Made by a program: the position numbers and the translations under genes
Notes under the pieces: generated by a model
Told to the model about the DNA's origin: nothing
Database searches by the model: none
Seen by the model: the letters and a program-made list of their open reading frames with translations, nothing else
NCBI GenBank assembly: GCA_964631275.1
Contig: CAZVWQ010000031.1
Span: 1 to 14,268 of the forward strand
From: CAZVWQ01 sp964631275
GTDB taxonomy: Bacteria; Patescibacteriota; JACMRA01
Length of the DNA stretch: 14,268 nucleotides
Direction of reading: 5' to 3'
In this document: positions 7,308 to 13,816 of the stretch, one piece after another
Numbering within the stretch: position 1 is the stretch's first letter
Layout of the letters: the number at the start of each line of letters is the position of its first letter

Positions 7308-7329
7308 TTAAACTGTTTATTAATTAAAC
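7298..7329 (+). repeat. Perfect 16-bp tandem duplication, likely operator pair
   Basis: TGTTTATTAATTAAAC occurs twice head to tail (7298-7313 and 7314-7329) with no mismatch. Each copy contains the near-palindrome GTTTA-N5-TAAAC. The first covers the -10 box and the second covers the expected start of transcription. Because a MarR-family gene ends the operon, this is the best candidate for its autoregulatory operator. Confidence 0.65.
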
Positions 7330-7355
7330 TTTATGCACATTCTTTATGCACATTT
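7330..7355 (+). repeat. 13-bp tandem duplication across the start codon
   Basis: TTTATGCACATTC (7330-7342) is followed at once by TTTATGCACATTT (7343-7355), 12 of 13 bases identical. The duplication supplies two ATG codons, at 7333 and 7346, in different frames. Only the second opens the ABC ATPase. The first opens a 10-codon frame ending TAA at 7363-7365 that overlaps the true start. Confidence 0.8.
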
Positions 7356-8287
7356 CTTGTTATAACCTATCCAAAAGTTACGGCTCGAAAAAAGCAGTTA
7401 AAGATGTTTCTCTAGATATAATTCCTGGCAAAATCTTAGCTCTTTTAGGACCTAATGGAGCTGGTAAATCAACTACGATTAAGATGTTAACGGGCAGTCT
7501 CAAACCTGATAGCGGTAAGATCAAGATAGACCAGGAAGAATTTTTATACCTGCCATTCAAGACTAAAGCTAGGCTAGGCATCATGCCTCAAGAAATAATT
7601 ATTTGGGATGATCTAAATATCTTAGAAAACTTAGAATATTCAGCTAGAATATACAAACTACCAAAAAAGAAAGCGAAAACTAGAATCCAAAAATTAATTC
7701 AGGATTTAAAGCTTGAACCGGAAGTAAAAACTTTAGCCAAAAACTTATCTGGTGGTTACAAGCGTAGACTTAATTTAGCCATTTCTATTGTTCACAATCC
7801 AGAAGTAATTTTTCTTGATGAGCCTACACCTGGTATCGACGCTCAGAGCAGAATTTTACTCACAGAATATATTCAAGAGTTAGTTTCTGACGGCAATCAT
7901 TCGGTAATCCTAACCGATCACTACTTAGAAGAAGCTGAGAAATTAGCTGACTATGTGGTAATTATTGATAATGGAGAAATTATCACCGAAGGTACTGTCT
8001 CTCAACTCAAAGCCAAACATGGGCAAAATAATATCTTGCAAATCAGCTTAGATCCAGAAGACCAACACAGTCATAAAGAAATTTTAGAAGTTTTCAAAAA
8101 AGGGTTTTCACAAATTTCTCTGACTAAAGAAATCATCAATATTCCAATCTCTGAAGTTAGCCAAAGCATAACTAAGGCTATGCAGATAATCGAAAATCAC
8201 AAACTAAAAATCATTAATCTAAGTATCAAACAATCAAATCTAGAAGATATCTTCTTGCTTTTGACTGGAAAATCGGTAAGAGAATAG
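7346..8287 (+). CDS. ABC transporter ATP-binding protein (ABC-2 exporter type)
   Basis: The 313-residue ATPase powers export together with the permease at 9305-10402. Motifs seen: Walker A GPNGAGKST (35-43), Q-loop Q82 in MPQE, signature LSGGYKRR (134-141), Walker B VIFLDEP with catalytic E159, D-loop PGID, and switch histidine H192 in LTDHYLEEAEKL. A C-terminal extension (about 225-313) is typical of CcmA/NatA/DrrA-like drug and lipid exporters. It is the first gene of a five-gene plus-strand run (next gene after 25 nt), behind a recognisable promoter and duplicated operator. ATG 7346 is chosen because it starts the conserved first strand and the upstream ATG is out of frame. Substrate is unknown; the ClbS-like neighbour points to a toxic small molecule, by inference. 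Confidence 0.93.
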   Translation: MHISCYNLSKSYGSKKAVKDVSLDIIPGKILALLGPNGAGKSTTIKMLTGSLKPDSGKIKIDQEEFLYLPFKTKARLGIMPQEIIIWDDLNILENLEYSARIYKLPKKKAKTRIQKLIQDLKLEPEVKTLAKNLSGGYKRRLNLAISIVHNPEVIFLDEPTPGIDAQSRILLTEYIQELVSDGNHSVILTDHYLEEAEKLADYVVIIDNGEIITEGTVSQLKAKHGQNNILQISLDPEDQHSHKEILEVFKKGFSQISLTKEIINIPISEVSQSITKAMQIIENHKLKIINLSIKQSNLEDIFLLLTGKSVRE

Positions 8288-8312
8288 TTTTTTGAAATTT
8301 AAAATATAATTT

Positions 8313-8693
8313 ATGATTGAAACTTTAATTATAATTACCTATCTTTTGCTAATACTTTTTACTATTCTTTTTCAGGTTGGTTTAGTCTTAGGGAAGCCTT
8401 GGGGAGAGTGGACAATGGGCGGTTATCACGCAGGAATTTTACCAAAAAAATTACGACTTGGAGCTTTTGTTTCAGCTTTACTTTTGCTTTTTCTTGGCTT
8501 GGTAGTGATTGATCAAACAAGCTTCTTAGGAGTAAGCCTGAACTTACCAAATTTCCTAAAATGGATAGTTGTTGGTTTTAATTTCTTAGCTGTAATCGCT
8601 AACTCAGCAACCAAGAGCAAAAAAGAAAGAAACCTTTGGCTACCAATTACGATCATTATGCTAGCTTGTAGCCTATGGTTATTTTTGATCTAA
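8313..8693 (+). CDS. Small membrane protein with four predicted helices
   Basis: The 126-residue product has four hydrophobic helices at about 3-25, 49-67, 80-98 and 107-126. A conserved-looking loop GKPWGEWTMGGYHAGILP (27-44) lies between the first two, followed by basic KKLRLG. A G-x-PWG-x(3)-GG loop of this kind occurs in small uncharacterised bacterial membrane proteins, but no function is known to me. It lies 25 nt after the ATPase gene and in the same operon as the exporter and ClbS-like protein, so it may be an accessory exporter subunit or an immunity-type membrane protein. That role is guessed from position only. A TATAAT at 8305-8310 lies too close to the ATG to serve as its own promoter. 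Confidence 0.75.
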   Translation: MIETLIIITYLLLILFTILFQVGLVLGKPWGEWTMGGYHAGILPKKLRLGAFVSALLLLFLGLVVIDQTSFLGVSLNLPNFLKWIVVGFNFLAVIANSATKSKKERNLWLPITIIMLACSLWLFLI

Positions 8694-8726
8694 ATAAGAT
8701 TCCCAAAAACTCACCTAATCTTATTT
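8692..8726 (+). promoter_or_regulatory. Intercistronic 10-bp inverted repeat
   Basis: AAATAAGATT (8692-8701) and AATCTTATTT (8717-8726) are perfect inverted arms around a 15-nt loop. The left arm overlaps the stop codon of the upstream gene. No T-run follows, so it is not a classic terminator. It could protect or process mRNA inside the operon, or tune expression of the downstream ClbS-like gene. Confidence 0.5.
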
Positions 8727-8745
8727 GAACTTAAATTAATATATT

Positions 8746-9246
8746 ATGCCCGCAGCTAAAAACAAGCAAGAACTTCTAGAAGCAACTCGTAAAGAATTAG
8801 ATAAATTAAAAGAAACGATTTCCAAAGCTGATCCTGAGCAAGCAGAGTATTTTGATAAGGAGATAGAAGCCAGTATCAAATCAATCATTTCTCACCGAAT
8901 GGAATGGATAAGAATGTTCTTCGGTTGGTATCAAGACGGTATTGATCAAAAAGAGCCACAAGTGCCAGCTCCAGGTTATAAGTGGAATCAATTGAAAGAA
9001 TTAAATGCTAAAATCTGGGAGAGGGACGAGAAGAAAAAATGGAATCAAATTTGCGAAGACTTTGAAACTGAATCTCAGAAATTAATTGAATTCATAGAGT
9101 CTCAAGACAATAAGACTTTGTATACTCCTAAGTTGTATGAATGGTTGAATAAATGGACTTTAGGTAGGTGGTTGGAGGCTTCCGGGTCAAGCCACTTCCG
9201 AAGTGCTAATAAAAATATTAAAAAAATCCTAAAGAAAATAAATTGA
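8746..9246 (+). CDS. ClbS/DfsB-family four-helix bundle protein (DUF1706)
   Basis: The 166 residues match the ClbS/DfsB (DUF1706) family, which has a DinB-like four-helix bundle fold. Family marks: the N-terminal KQELLEATRKELDKL helix (7-21), the HRMEWIRMFFGWYQDG segment (50-65), PAPGYKWNQLKELN (75-88), and the C-terminal KWTLGRWLEASGSSHFRSA (136-154). ClbS of the colibactin island protects its host by opening the toxin's cyclopropane warhead; most other members are uncharacterised. Lying between an exporter ATPase and permease, a detoxifying role is plausible but inferred. It is the only gene here ending in TGA, and by eye uses more AAG and GAG than its neighbours, which may hint at separate acquisition. 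The protein is cytosolic: no signal or helix spans a membrane. Confidence 0.88.
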   Translation: MPAAKNKQELLEATRKELDKLKETISKADPEQAEYFDKEIEASIKSIISHRMEWIRMFFGWYQDGIDQKEPQVPAPGYKWNQLKELNAKIWERDEKKKWNQICEDFETESQKLIEFIESQDNKTLYTPKLYEWLNKWTLGRWLEASGSSHFRSANKNIKKILKKIN

Positions 9247-9304
9247 TTTACAGATTTATACTCCCACTTTTTATTTCTCTAATTAAACAATAACTTCAAA
9301 ACTT

Positions 9305-10402
9305 ATGTCTACAATCTTAGCTACTTTTTTACTTAGTTTCAAATCAACTTTTAGAAATCTAAAATCCAGTGGTATAATTTTTATTTTGCCAATTGTTTTT
9401 ATGGCAATTTTTGGAATAGCCTTTGGAGGCGACAGTAATATTAGTTTTAATTTAGGGATTTATCAGCCTGATAATTCTCAATTTAATTTGCAGGAAATAT
9501 TTACTGAAGTCAGTAACCAAAGTGATAGCTTAGAGATCAACACAAAAACCTATCAAAGCCTAGACAGCCTCAGAAACGATGTCAAAACTAGTGCTATCTC
9601 TATAGGTTTATCACTGCCAGAAACCTTAGAGAGTGGTGGTGAGTTTGAAATATTGTTATCCCAAAATGACGTCTCTAGTCAGATCTATAGTTCTATTGTT
9701 TTAGATATTATTGACCAAACAGTTTTTGAAGGTAGACCAATCAGTCGAACTGTGATTAATCCAGAGAAACAAGATTTGAATGGTTTTGATCTTTTAGCTC
9801 CTGGTTTGATTATTTATGGATTAATTGTTCTCATTCCTAGCATTGCTCAGAACTTTAGCCAAATCAGTGAAAAAAACTATGTTTTTAGATATTCATTTGC
9901 TAAGGTTTCTGCTTTAGAAATAATTCTTGGAAATGTACTTTTTTATTTTTTATTAGGAACAATCCAGGCAATCATTCTTTACTATACAGCTTTAGCTTTT
10001 GGCTACCAGGCAATTGGTAACATTTGGCTAGCAATTGTACCGATTTTATTAACTTTATTTTTTGTGATTGCCGTAGGTTTGGTTTTAGGAGGTCTATTCA
10101 AAAAGTCTGAACCAGCTACGAACATGGGCTCAATCATAAATATTATTTTGGGTTTTTTTTCCGGGGCTTTTATCTCTGGAATTGGTAATATCTTAGAGTT
10201 TGAACTGTTTGGTAGAACTCTTCAGTTCAACGATATCCTGCCAACCAAGTGGGGTACAGTAGCTGTAGAAAAAATCTTGACTGACAACTTAGACTTAGTT
10301 AGTATTCAGCTGGAATTATTGATTTTAGCGGTTTCTGGAATTTTAACTTTGATTTTGGGAATTTTTGTATATGCTAACAGACAACTCAAATACCAGGATT
10401 AA
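9305..10402 (+). CDS. ABC-2 type exporter permease
   Basis: The 365-residue membrane subunit has the ABC-2 layout: helix 1 at about 20-41, a large extracytoplasmic domain (about 42-165), then helices at about 166-187, 204-233, 237-262, 272-295 and 336-358, ending in a basic tail RQLKYQD. The segment FRNLKSSGIIFILPIVFMAI (16-35) and the LLAPGLIIYGLIV helix (163-175) are typical of DrrB/YadH-like drug or lipid exporters. It should dimerise and pair with the ATPase at 7346-8287; the two are split by the four-helix protein and the ClbS-like gene. MarR follows after 17 nt. No second permease is present, so a homodimer with the ATPase is expected. Confidence 0.92.
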   Translation: MSTILATFLLSFKSTFRNLKSSGIIFILPIVFMAIFGIAFGGDSNISFNLGIYQPDNSQFNLQEIFTEVSNQSDSLEINTKTYQSLDSLRNDVKTSAISIGLSLPETLESGGEFEILLSQNDVSSQIYSSIVLDIIDQTVFEGRPISRTVINPEKQDLNGFDLLAPGLIIYGLIVLIPSIAQNFSQISEKNYVFRYSFAKVSALEIILGNVLFYFLLGTIQAIILYYTALAFGYQAIGNIWLAIVPILLTLFFVIAVGLVLGGLFKKSEPATNMGSIINIILGFFSGAFISGIGNILEFELFGRTLQFNDILPTKWGTVAVEKILTDNLDLVSIQLELLILAVSGILTLILGIFVYANRQLKYQD

Positions 10403-10419
10403 TTCTTAAACTCAACTTA

Positions 10420-10839
10420 GTGTCTTTTTCTCAAAGCCTAGTCTACAAAATTCATCAAATTGTCTATACTTTAGACGAGGTAGCTGACCAACTTCTAATA
10501 TCTAAATTTGGCATAACCTATAACGAATTTATGGTTCTTAATTTGATTTTTAATTATCCCGAGATTAACCAACAATCTTTAGCTAGCGTCTTTAGAATAG
10601 GCAGGTCTGCAATTTCTCAGAGATTAAGCAAACTAGAAAAAAAAGATCTAATCAAAAGAAAATTAAACATAAACTCAAAACGAGATAAAAACCTAAGTTT
10701 AACCAAAAAAGGTCTAGACCTATTCCAAAAAACTAGCCAATTACTAAATCAAAGTAGCCAACAAGTTTTTGCTAGCCTAAAAGATCCAAAAAAATTTGAG
10801 CAAGAGTTAGATTTTTTAATTAAGACTTTACAAAAGTAA
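10420..10839 (+). CDS. MarR-family transcriptional regulator
   Basis: The 139-residue protein has the MarR fold: a long N-terminal helix (about 3-28), then a winged helix with scaffold helix INQQSLASVF (49-58), recognition helix GRSAISQRLSKLEKK (61-75) and wing RKLNINSKRDKNLSLTKKG (80-98) holding the typical R-D pair (88-89), then a C-terminal dimerisation helix (about 100-137). MarR proteins bind palindromic operators as dimers and release them on binding small molecules. Translation starts at GTG 10420, 17 nt after the permease stop; the N-terminal helix fits this start. As last gene of the exporter operon it most likely controls the promoter at 7278-7329, whose duplicated near-palindrome is a good operator candidate. 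No cysteine is present, so redox sensing is unlikely. Confidence 0.92.
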   Translation: MSFSQSLVYKIHQIVYTLDEVADQLLISKFGITYNEFMVLNLIFNYPEINQQSLASVFRIGRSAISQRLSKLEKKDLIKRKLNINSKRDKNLSLTKKGLDLFQKTSQLLNQSSQQVFASLKDPKKFEQELDFLIKTLQK

Positions 10840-10995
10840 GACCAGCCTTTCTTATACCCTTTGAGCTAACCATTACTGTAATTAGCCGTTAAGAATTTAT
10901 TTTTAATAAGGGATTTTGAAGAATTTTAAAGTAAGATTAACTAACTTTAGCTTTAATTAACTTATAATACTTATTTTTATACTAAATTAGTGCTA
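10840..10995. other. Convergent intergenic region
   Basis: These 156 AT-rich bases separate the ends of the MarR gene (plus) and the FG-GAP-like gene (minus). I see no GC-rich hairpin with a T-run for either direction, so terminators here are weak or absent. Confidence 0.4.
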
Positions 10996-12303
10996 CTAGC
11001 AACTCTTAATTTCAGATTTAATCTGAATTTCGTTTCTAAAAAGTCTATTCAAAAACCAGACACTACCTCCGTATTGGCAATCTAGTCTAGTATCTGGGAC
11101 TTTATCTTTTTCGTTAACTTGCTGTCTCCACCATATATCTTGTCTGCCATCACCATTAAAATCACCGATATAAGGACTCCAGTTAGCTGAATAAATGCTA
11201 GGTAAAATTACTTCACCAATATAAGTTTGGTTATTCGTAAGCCAAATAAAGTAACTTTCAATTTTGTCTTGTTCTTTGATTTTAGCTGTAGTTTCAACAT
11301 CTTGGTTGTTTATTTTTTGCCATAGAAAATCAATAAATCCATCACCATCAAAATCAATAGCTTTACGAATTTCTGCTTGATCTCTAATTTGTCTAAATTT
11401 TCCAGAAGGCATTTCGAACCAGGTTGGATCTACAGAAGTTTTTATCTGATCGGTTTTTTCATCAAATTCTAAAAAATAAGTCATAACTAAATTATAAAAT
11501 CTAGAACCTGTGTTTTTATTACTGATTACTAAATCTAAGTATCCATTTTGATTTATATCCTCGACTCCTACAACTTTCCAATCCCAAGGGTTATTAAGCT
11601 CTAGATTAAAACCTATTTGTTTAGATACGTTGCCTTTATCCATAATCCAAAGTAAAAACTGATCTCTAAATCTAGTCTCACTCTCATATCGCCATAATAA
11701 ATCAACTTGATTATCGTTATTAAAGTCTTTAATAGATTGTAATCGCCAATCTTGTTCGTTAACCGTAGGAAAAGTAATAATATCAATTAAATTATCACCA
11801 TCCATCTGCCAACCTACCAGGCTTTGATTTGTTTGATTTTGCCAAATCAAGTCGCTATTTTTATCTCCGTTAATATCTGCAGAGTCAATTATTTTCCAAT
11901 CTTCGTTAGCCAAAACGGGAAATTCACCTTCGTTATCTTGGCCTAGTAAGTTAGTCATTTCTAAATCAATTTCTTCACTTGTGATAATTTGAGGATAGTT
12001 AGCTTCGTCTGTAGAAACAACATTCAAAATTCCTTGTTCGGCTCTGGGTACATCAGGTAATTTGTCATCAAAACCATATCTATCTATAGAAATATTTGAA
12101 GCAAAGTTATTTGGATTAAACTGTGACGAAGGGCTGAAAAAGATTAAAGCTCCGCCAACTAAAGCAATATTTACAAGTAAGGCTACAAAACCAATTAAAA
12201 CCTTATTATTTCTTGATTTTATTTTTTTAAGGCCTACTGTTTTTACTGTATATCTGACAGAAGATTGCGAGCTAGATGCTTTATTTTGACTATTATTAGC
12301 CAT
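10996..12303 (-). CDS. Membrane-anchored FG-GAP/VCBS-like repeat protein
   Basis: The 435-residue protein has a basic cytoplasmic N-terminus (1-35), one transmembrane helix (about 36-56), a linker (57-130) and a repeat region. Five calcium-loop motifs of the D-x-[ND]-x-[DN]-x-x-x-D type lie at 143-151, 193-201, 249-257, 317-325 and 381-389. Most are preceded by [DN]W and followed by a hydrophobic LxW strand, as in FG-GAP/VCBS repeats that build beta-propellers. Five blades are visible; family propellers usually have seven, so the fold may be incomplete or some blades diverged. Two cysteines (C409, C435) near the end could pair. A surface adhesion or ligand-binding role is inferred. The upstream region has a palindrome TCTCA-TAT-TGAGA (12330-12342). 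The gene is monocistronic. Confidence 0.88.
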   Translation of the reverse strand: MANNSQNKASSSQSSVRYTVKTVGLKKIKSRNNKVLIGFVALLVNIALVGGALIFFSPSSQFNPNNFASNISIDRYGFDDKLPDVPRAEQGILNVVSTDEANYPQIITSEEIDLEMTNLLGQDNEGEFPVLANEDWKIIDSADINGDKNSDLIWQNQTNQSLVGWQMDGDNLIDIITFPTVNEQDWRLQSIKDFNNDNQVDLLWRYESETRFRDQFLLWIMDKGNVSKQIGFNLELNNPWDWKVVGVEDINQNGYLDLVISNKNTGSRFYNLVMTYFLEFDEKTDQIKTSVDPTWFEMPSGKFRQIRDQAEIRKAIDFDGDGFIDFLWQKINNQDVETTAKIKEQDKIESYFIWLTNNQTYIGEVILPSIYSANWSPYIGDFNGDGRQDIWWRQQVNEKDKVPDTRLDCQYGGSVWFLNRLFRNEIQIKSEIKSC

Positions 12304-13250
12304 ATTTTTGTTTTTGTTTTTTAGGTATTTCTCATATTGAGATGTATACTCACTATAAAATTAAACTTTATATTTTTGGGAATGTCAAAAACTTTATCAA
12401 AATTTCTTGGTGTTTGTTTGATCAAAATTATATACCTGCCTCTAATTTGATTAACATTACTTCTAAAGTATTGACAACTTCCATAAAACTAGTCAAAAAA
12501 TACTATCTAATTTGTCTCTCTTAAAAAGACTAAGTTAGTATTTGGCAGAAACTATAAATAGCTAACCTATAAACAATTTAAGTGTTTCAAGTCTTTTAAA
12601 AACTTTTTAGACTAGGTTTTGTAACTGATAACTTGTCTGTAAATTTTTTAGTCCTGTTTATATTTTTTATACTCAAGTCAATCCAAGTTAGGACTTTTTT
12701 AATTTTCAGATACTTCTTTTTGATATGAAGTTTGATTCTTAATTATTACTCAAACTTAATAACTCCTCAAAACCTTCTATAAATATTTAACTTTTTTGAT
12801 TAAATAAAATAAAAATAGAGGTTTTTACAATTCAATACTTTTTTTGATAAAAACAAACAAAAAGTAATCTATTTCTATAAGTTTTGGGACAAGACTATTC
12901 AACAATCTGCAAAAAATAAACTTTAATCCAGGTTTAATTTGATGTTTATTTTACTTTAAAATACTAAACCCAAATCGGACTTGATCCGACTAATTTAAGA
13001 ATACGACGATTGTTAAATAGGTGATTTCATTAGCTTCTAGCTTCTAATTAACTTTAAAAAAAGTGTTTTTACTATATTTTTTAAGAGTATTAAAAGAAGT
13101 AATTTGAGATCCATATAGCTCAAATCTTCAGTGAGCTTGTGTTCTTAATAAGAGCGAGTAATTTTTTTACTTTCACAAAGAACTTTTTTTCAAAAATCTT
13201 TATATTACTTAACTGAAACTGCAAATCTAAAAACTAATCTATTAAGAATT
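12304..13250. other. Long AT-rich intergenic region
   Basis: These 947 bp hold no convincing gene. They contain the palindrome TCTCA-TAT-TGAGA (12330-12342) near the upstream gene start, repeat copy C (12638-12735), a 5-bp hairpin TCGGA/TCCGA (12975-12989), and a 7-bp hairpin ATTTGAG/CTCAAAT with 10-nt loop (13102-13125). A weak stem followed by seven Ts lies at about 13140-13170. The last two could belong to a small transcript or to the leader of the thioredoxin-like gene. No known RNA family was recognised. Confidence 0.45.
12638..12735 (+). repeat. Intergenic repeat copy C
   Basis: The first 32 bases match copies A and B apart from C-to-T changes. The hairpin is TGTAAA (12638-12643), a 13-nt loop and TTTATA (12657-12662), with a G·U pair replacing G·C, followed by six Ts (12663-12668). 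A second block TTTTTGATATGAAG (12717-12730) matches copy B with one change after an extra stretch of about 22 nt. No gene lies directly upstream in the sense direction. Confidence 0.65.
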
Positions 13251-13757
13251 ATGACTAAACAAATCATTCTATTCATTGCCACTATTGCTATAATCACTGG
13301 AATTATAGGAGCTTATTTTTATACTACTAGTAATAGTCAAGATATTGATAGCCAAGTAAATAAAAGTTCTAATCCACAAATGGCTACAGACTTAGATCAA
13401 AACCCAGGTTCAAACCTAGATGAAAACTCTAACAACAATTTAAATCAAGATAGTATAGTTAAATATGCTTCTTACGATCCTGCTCTACTTAGAAACTCAG
13501 AGAAAAATGTACTTTTTTTTAAGGCTCGATGGTGCAGTACCTGTAATGGATTAGAAGAAGATATTCAAAAAAATATTAATAATATACCTGAAGATGTACA
13601 GATTTTAACTGTAGACTATGATGCAGAAGTTACACTTGTGTCTAACTACAAAGTTAGAATTCAACATACTTTAGTTCAGGTAGAGCAAGACGGGGCTAAA
13701 GTCAAAAGTTGGGTTGGTTCACCTACACTATCTAGCTTGTTAAGTGAAGTTTTATAA
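13251..13757 (+). CDS. Membrane-anchored thioredoxin-fold protein
   Basis: The 168 residues comprise an N-terminal signal anchor (about 4-24), an Asn/Asp/Ser-rich linker (25-70) and a thioredoxin-like domain (about 74-168). The redox motif WCSTC (94-98, cysteines C95 and C98) follows the strand NVLFFKAR, and VQILTVDYD (116-124) is the next strand. The usual cis-proline before strand 4 is replaced: IQHTLVQV (137-144) has His139 where Pro is expected. The anchor places the domain outside the membrane, so it likely reduces, oxidises or isomerises disulfides in exported proteins; several proteins in this window carry cysteine pairs. No DsbD-like or VKOR partner is adjacent. The gene stands alone behind a 947-bp spacer. 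Confidence 0.88.
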   Translation: MTKQIILFIATIAIITGIIGAYFYTTSNSQDIDSQVNKSSNPQMATDLDQNPGSNLDENSNNNLNQDSIVKYASYDPALLRNSEKNVLFFKARWCSTCNGLEEDIQKNINNIPEDVQILTVDYDAEVTLVSNYKVRIQHTLVQVEQDGAKVKSWVGSPTLSSLLSEVL

Positions 13758-13778
13758 AACTATTTAGAAACTTTTTTT
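13747..13778 (+). terminator. Possible terminator of the thioredoxin-like gene
   Basis: AAGTTT (13747-13752) can pair with AAACTT (13768-13773), leading into a run of seven Ts (13772-13778). An alternative palindrome AGTTTTATAAAACT (13748-13761) overlaps the stop codon. Stems are short and AT-only, so this is tentative. Confidence 0.35.
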
Positions 13779-13816
13779 ATTAATTTTTATTATATTTTGA
13801 AATTATCAAGCCTCTT

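Noticed and set aside
7378..7584. Minus-strand open frame of 68 codons inside the ABC ATPase gene
   Set aside because: It lies opposite the Walker A region; the strong codon pattern of the ATPase produces the shadow frame.
8362..8550. Minus-strand open frame of 62 codons inside the four-helix membrane-protein gene
   Set aside because: It is a shadow of a coherent membrane protein on the other strand and has no independent support.
8746..9290. TGA read as an amino acid at the end of the ClbS-like gene
   Set aside because: Reading through adds only 12 codons before TAA, the family's usual C-terminus ends at the TGA, and GGA glycine and TGG tryptophan codons are used normally elsewhere.
12062..12289. 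Plus-strand open frame of 75 codons inside the FG-GAP-like gene
   Set aside because: It is antisense to the anchor and linker of the FG-GAP-like protein, with no motif of its own.
12471..12506. TTGACA followed by TACTAT as a plus-strand promoter
   Set aside because: The spacing is 24 nt, far from the usual 16-18, and no gene follows closely.
12342..12524. 60-codon plus-strand open frame upstream of the FG-GAP-like gene
   Set aside because: It is rich in Lys, Ile and Tyr as expected of random AT-rich DNA, has no domain or start signal, and overlaps the likely promoter of the divergent gene.
5189..12637. Shared 13-mer CTGATAACTTGTC at 5189-5201 and 12625-12637
   Set aside because: The flanks do not align and one exact 13-mer in AT-rich DNA of this length is weak evidence.
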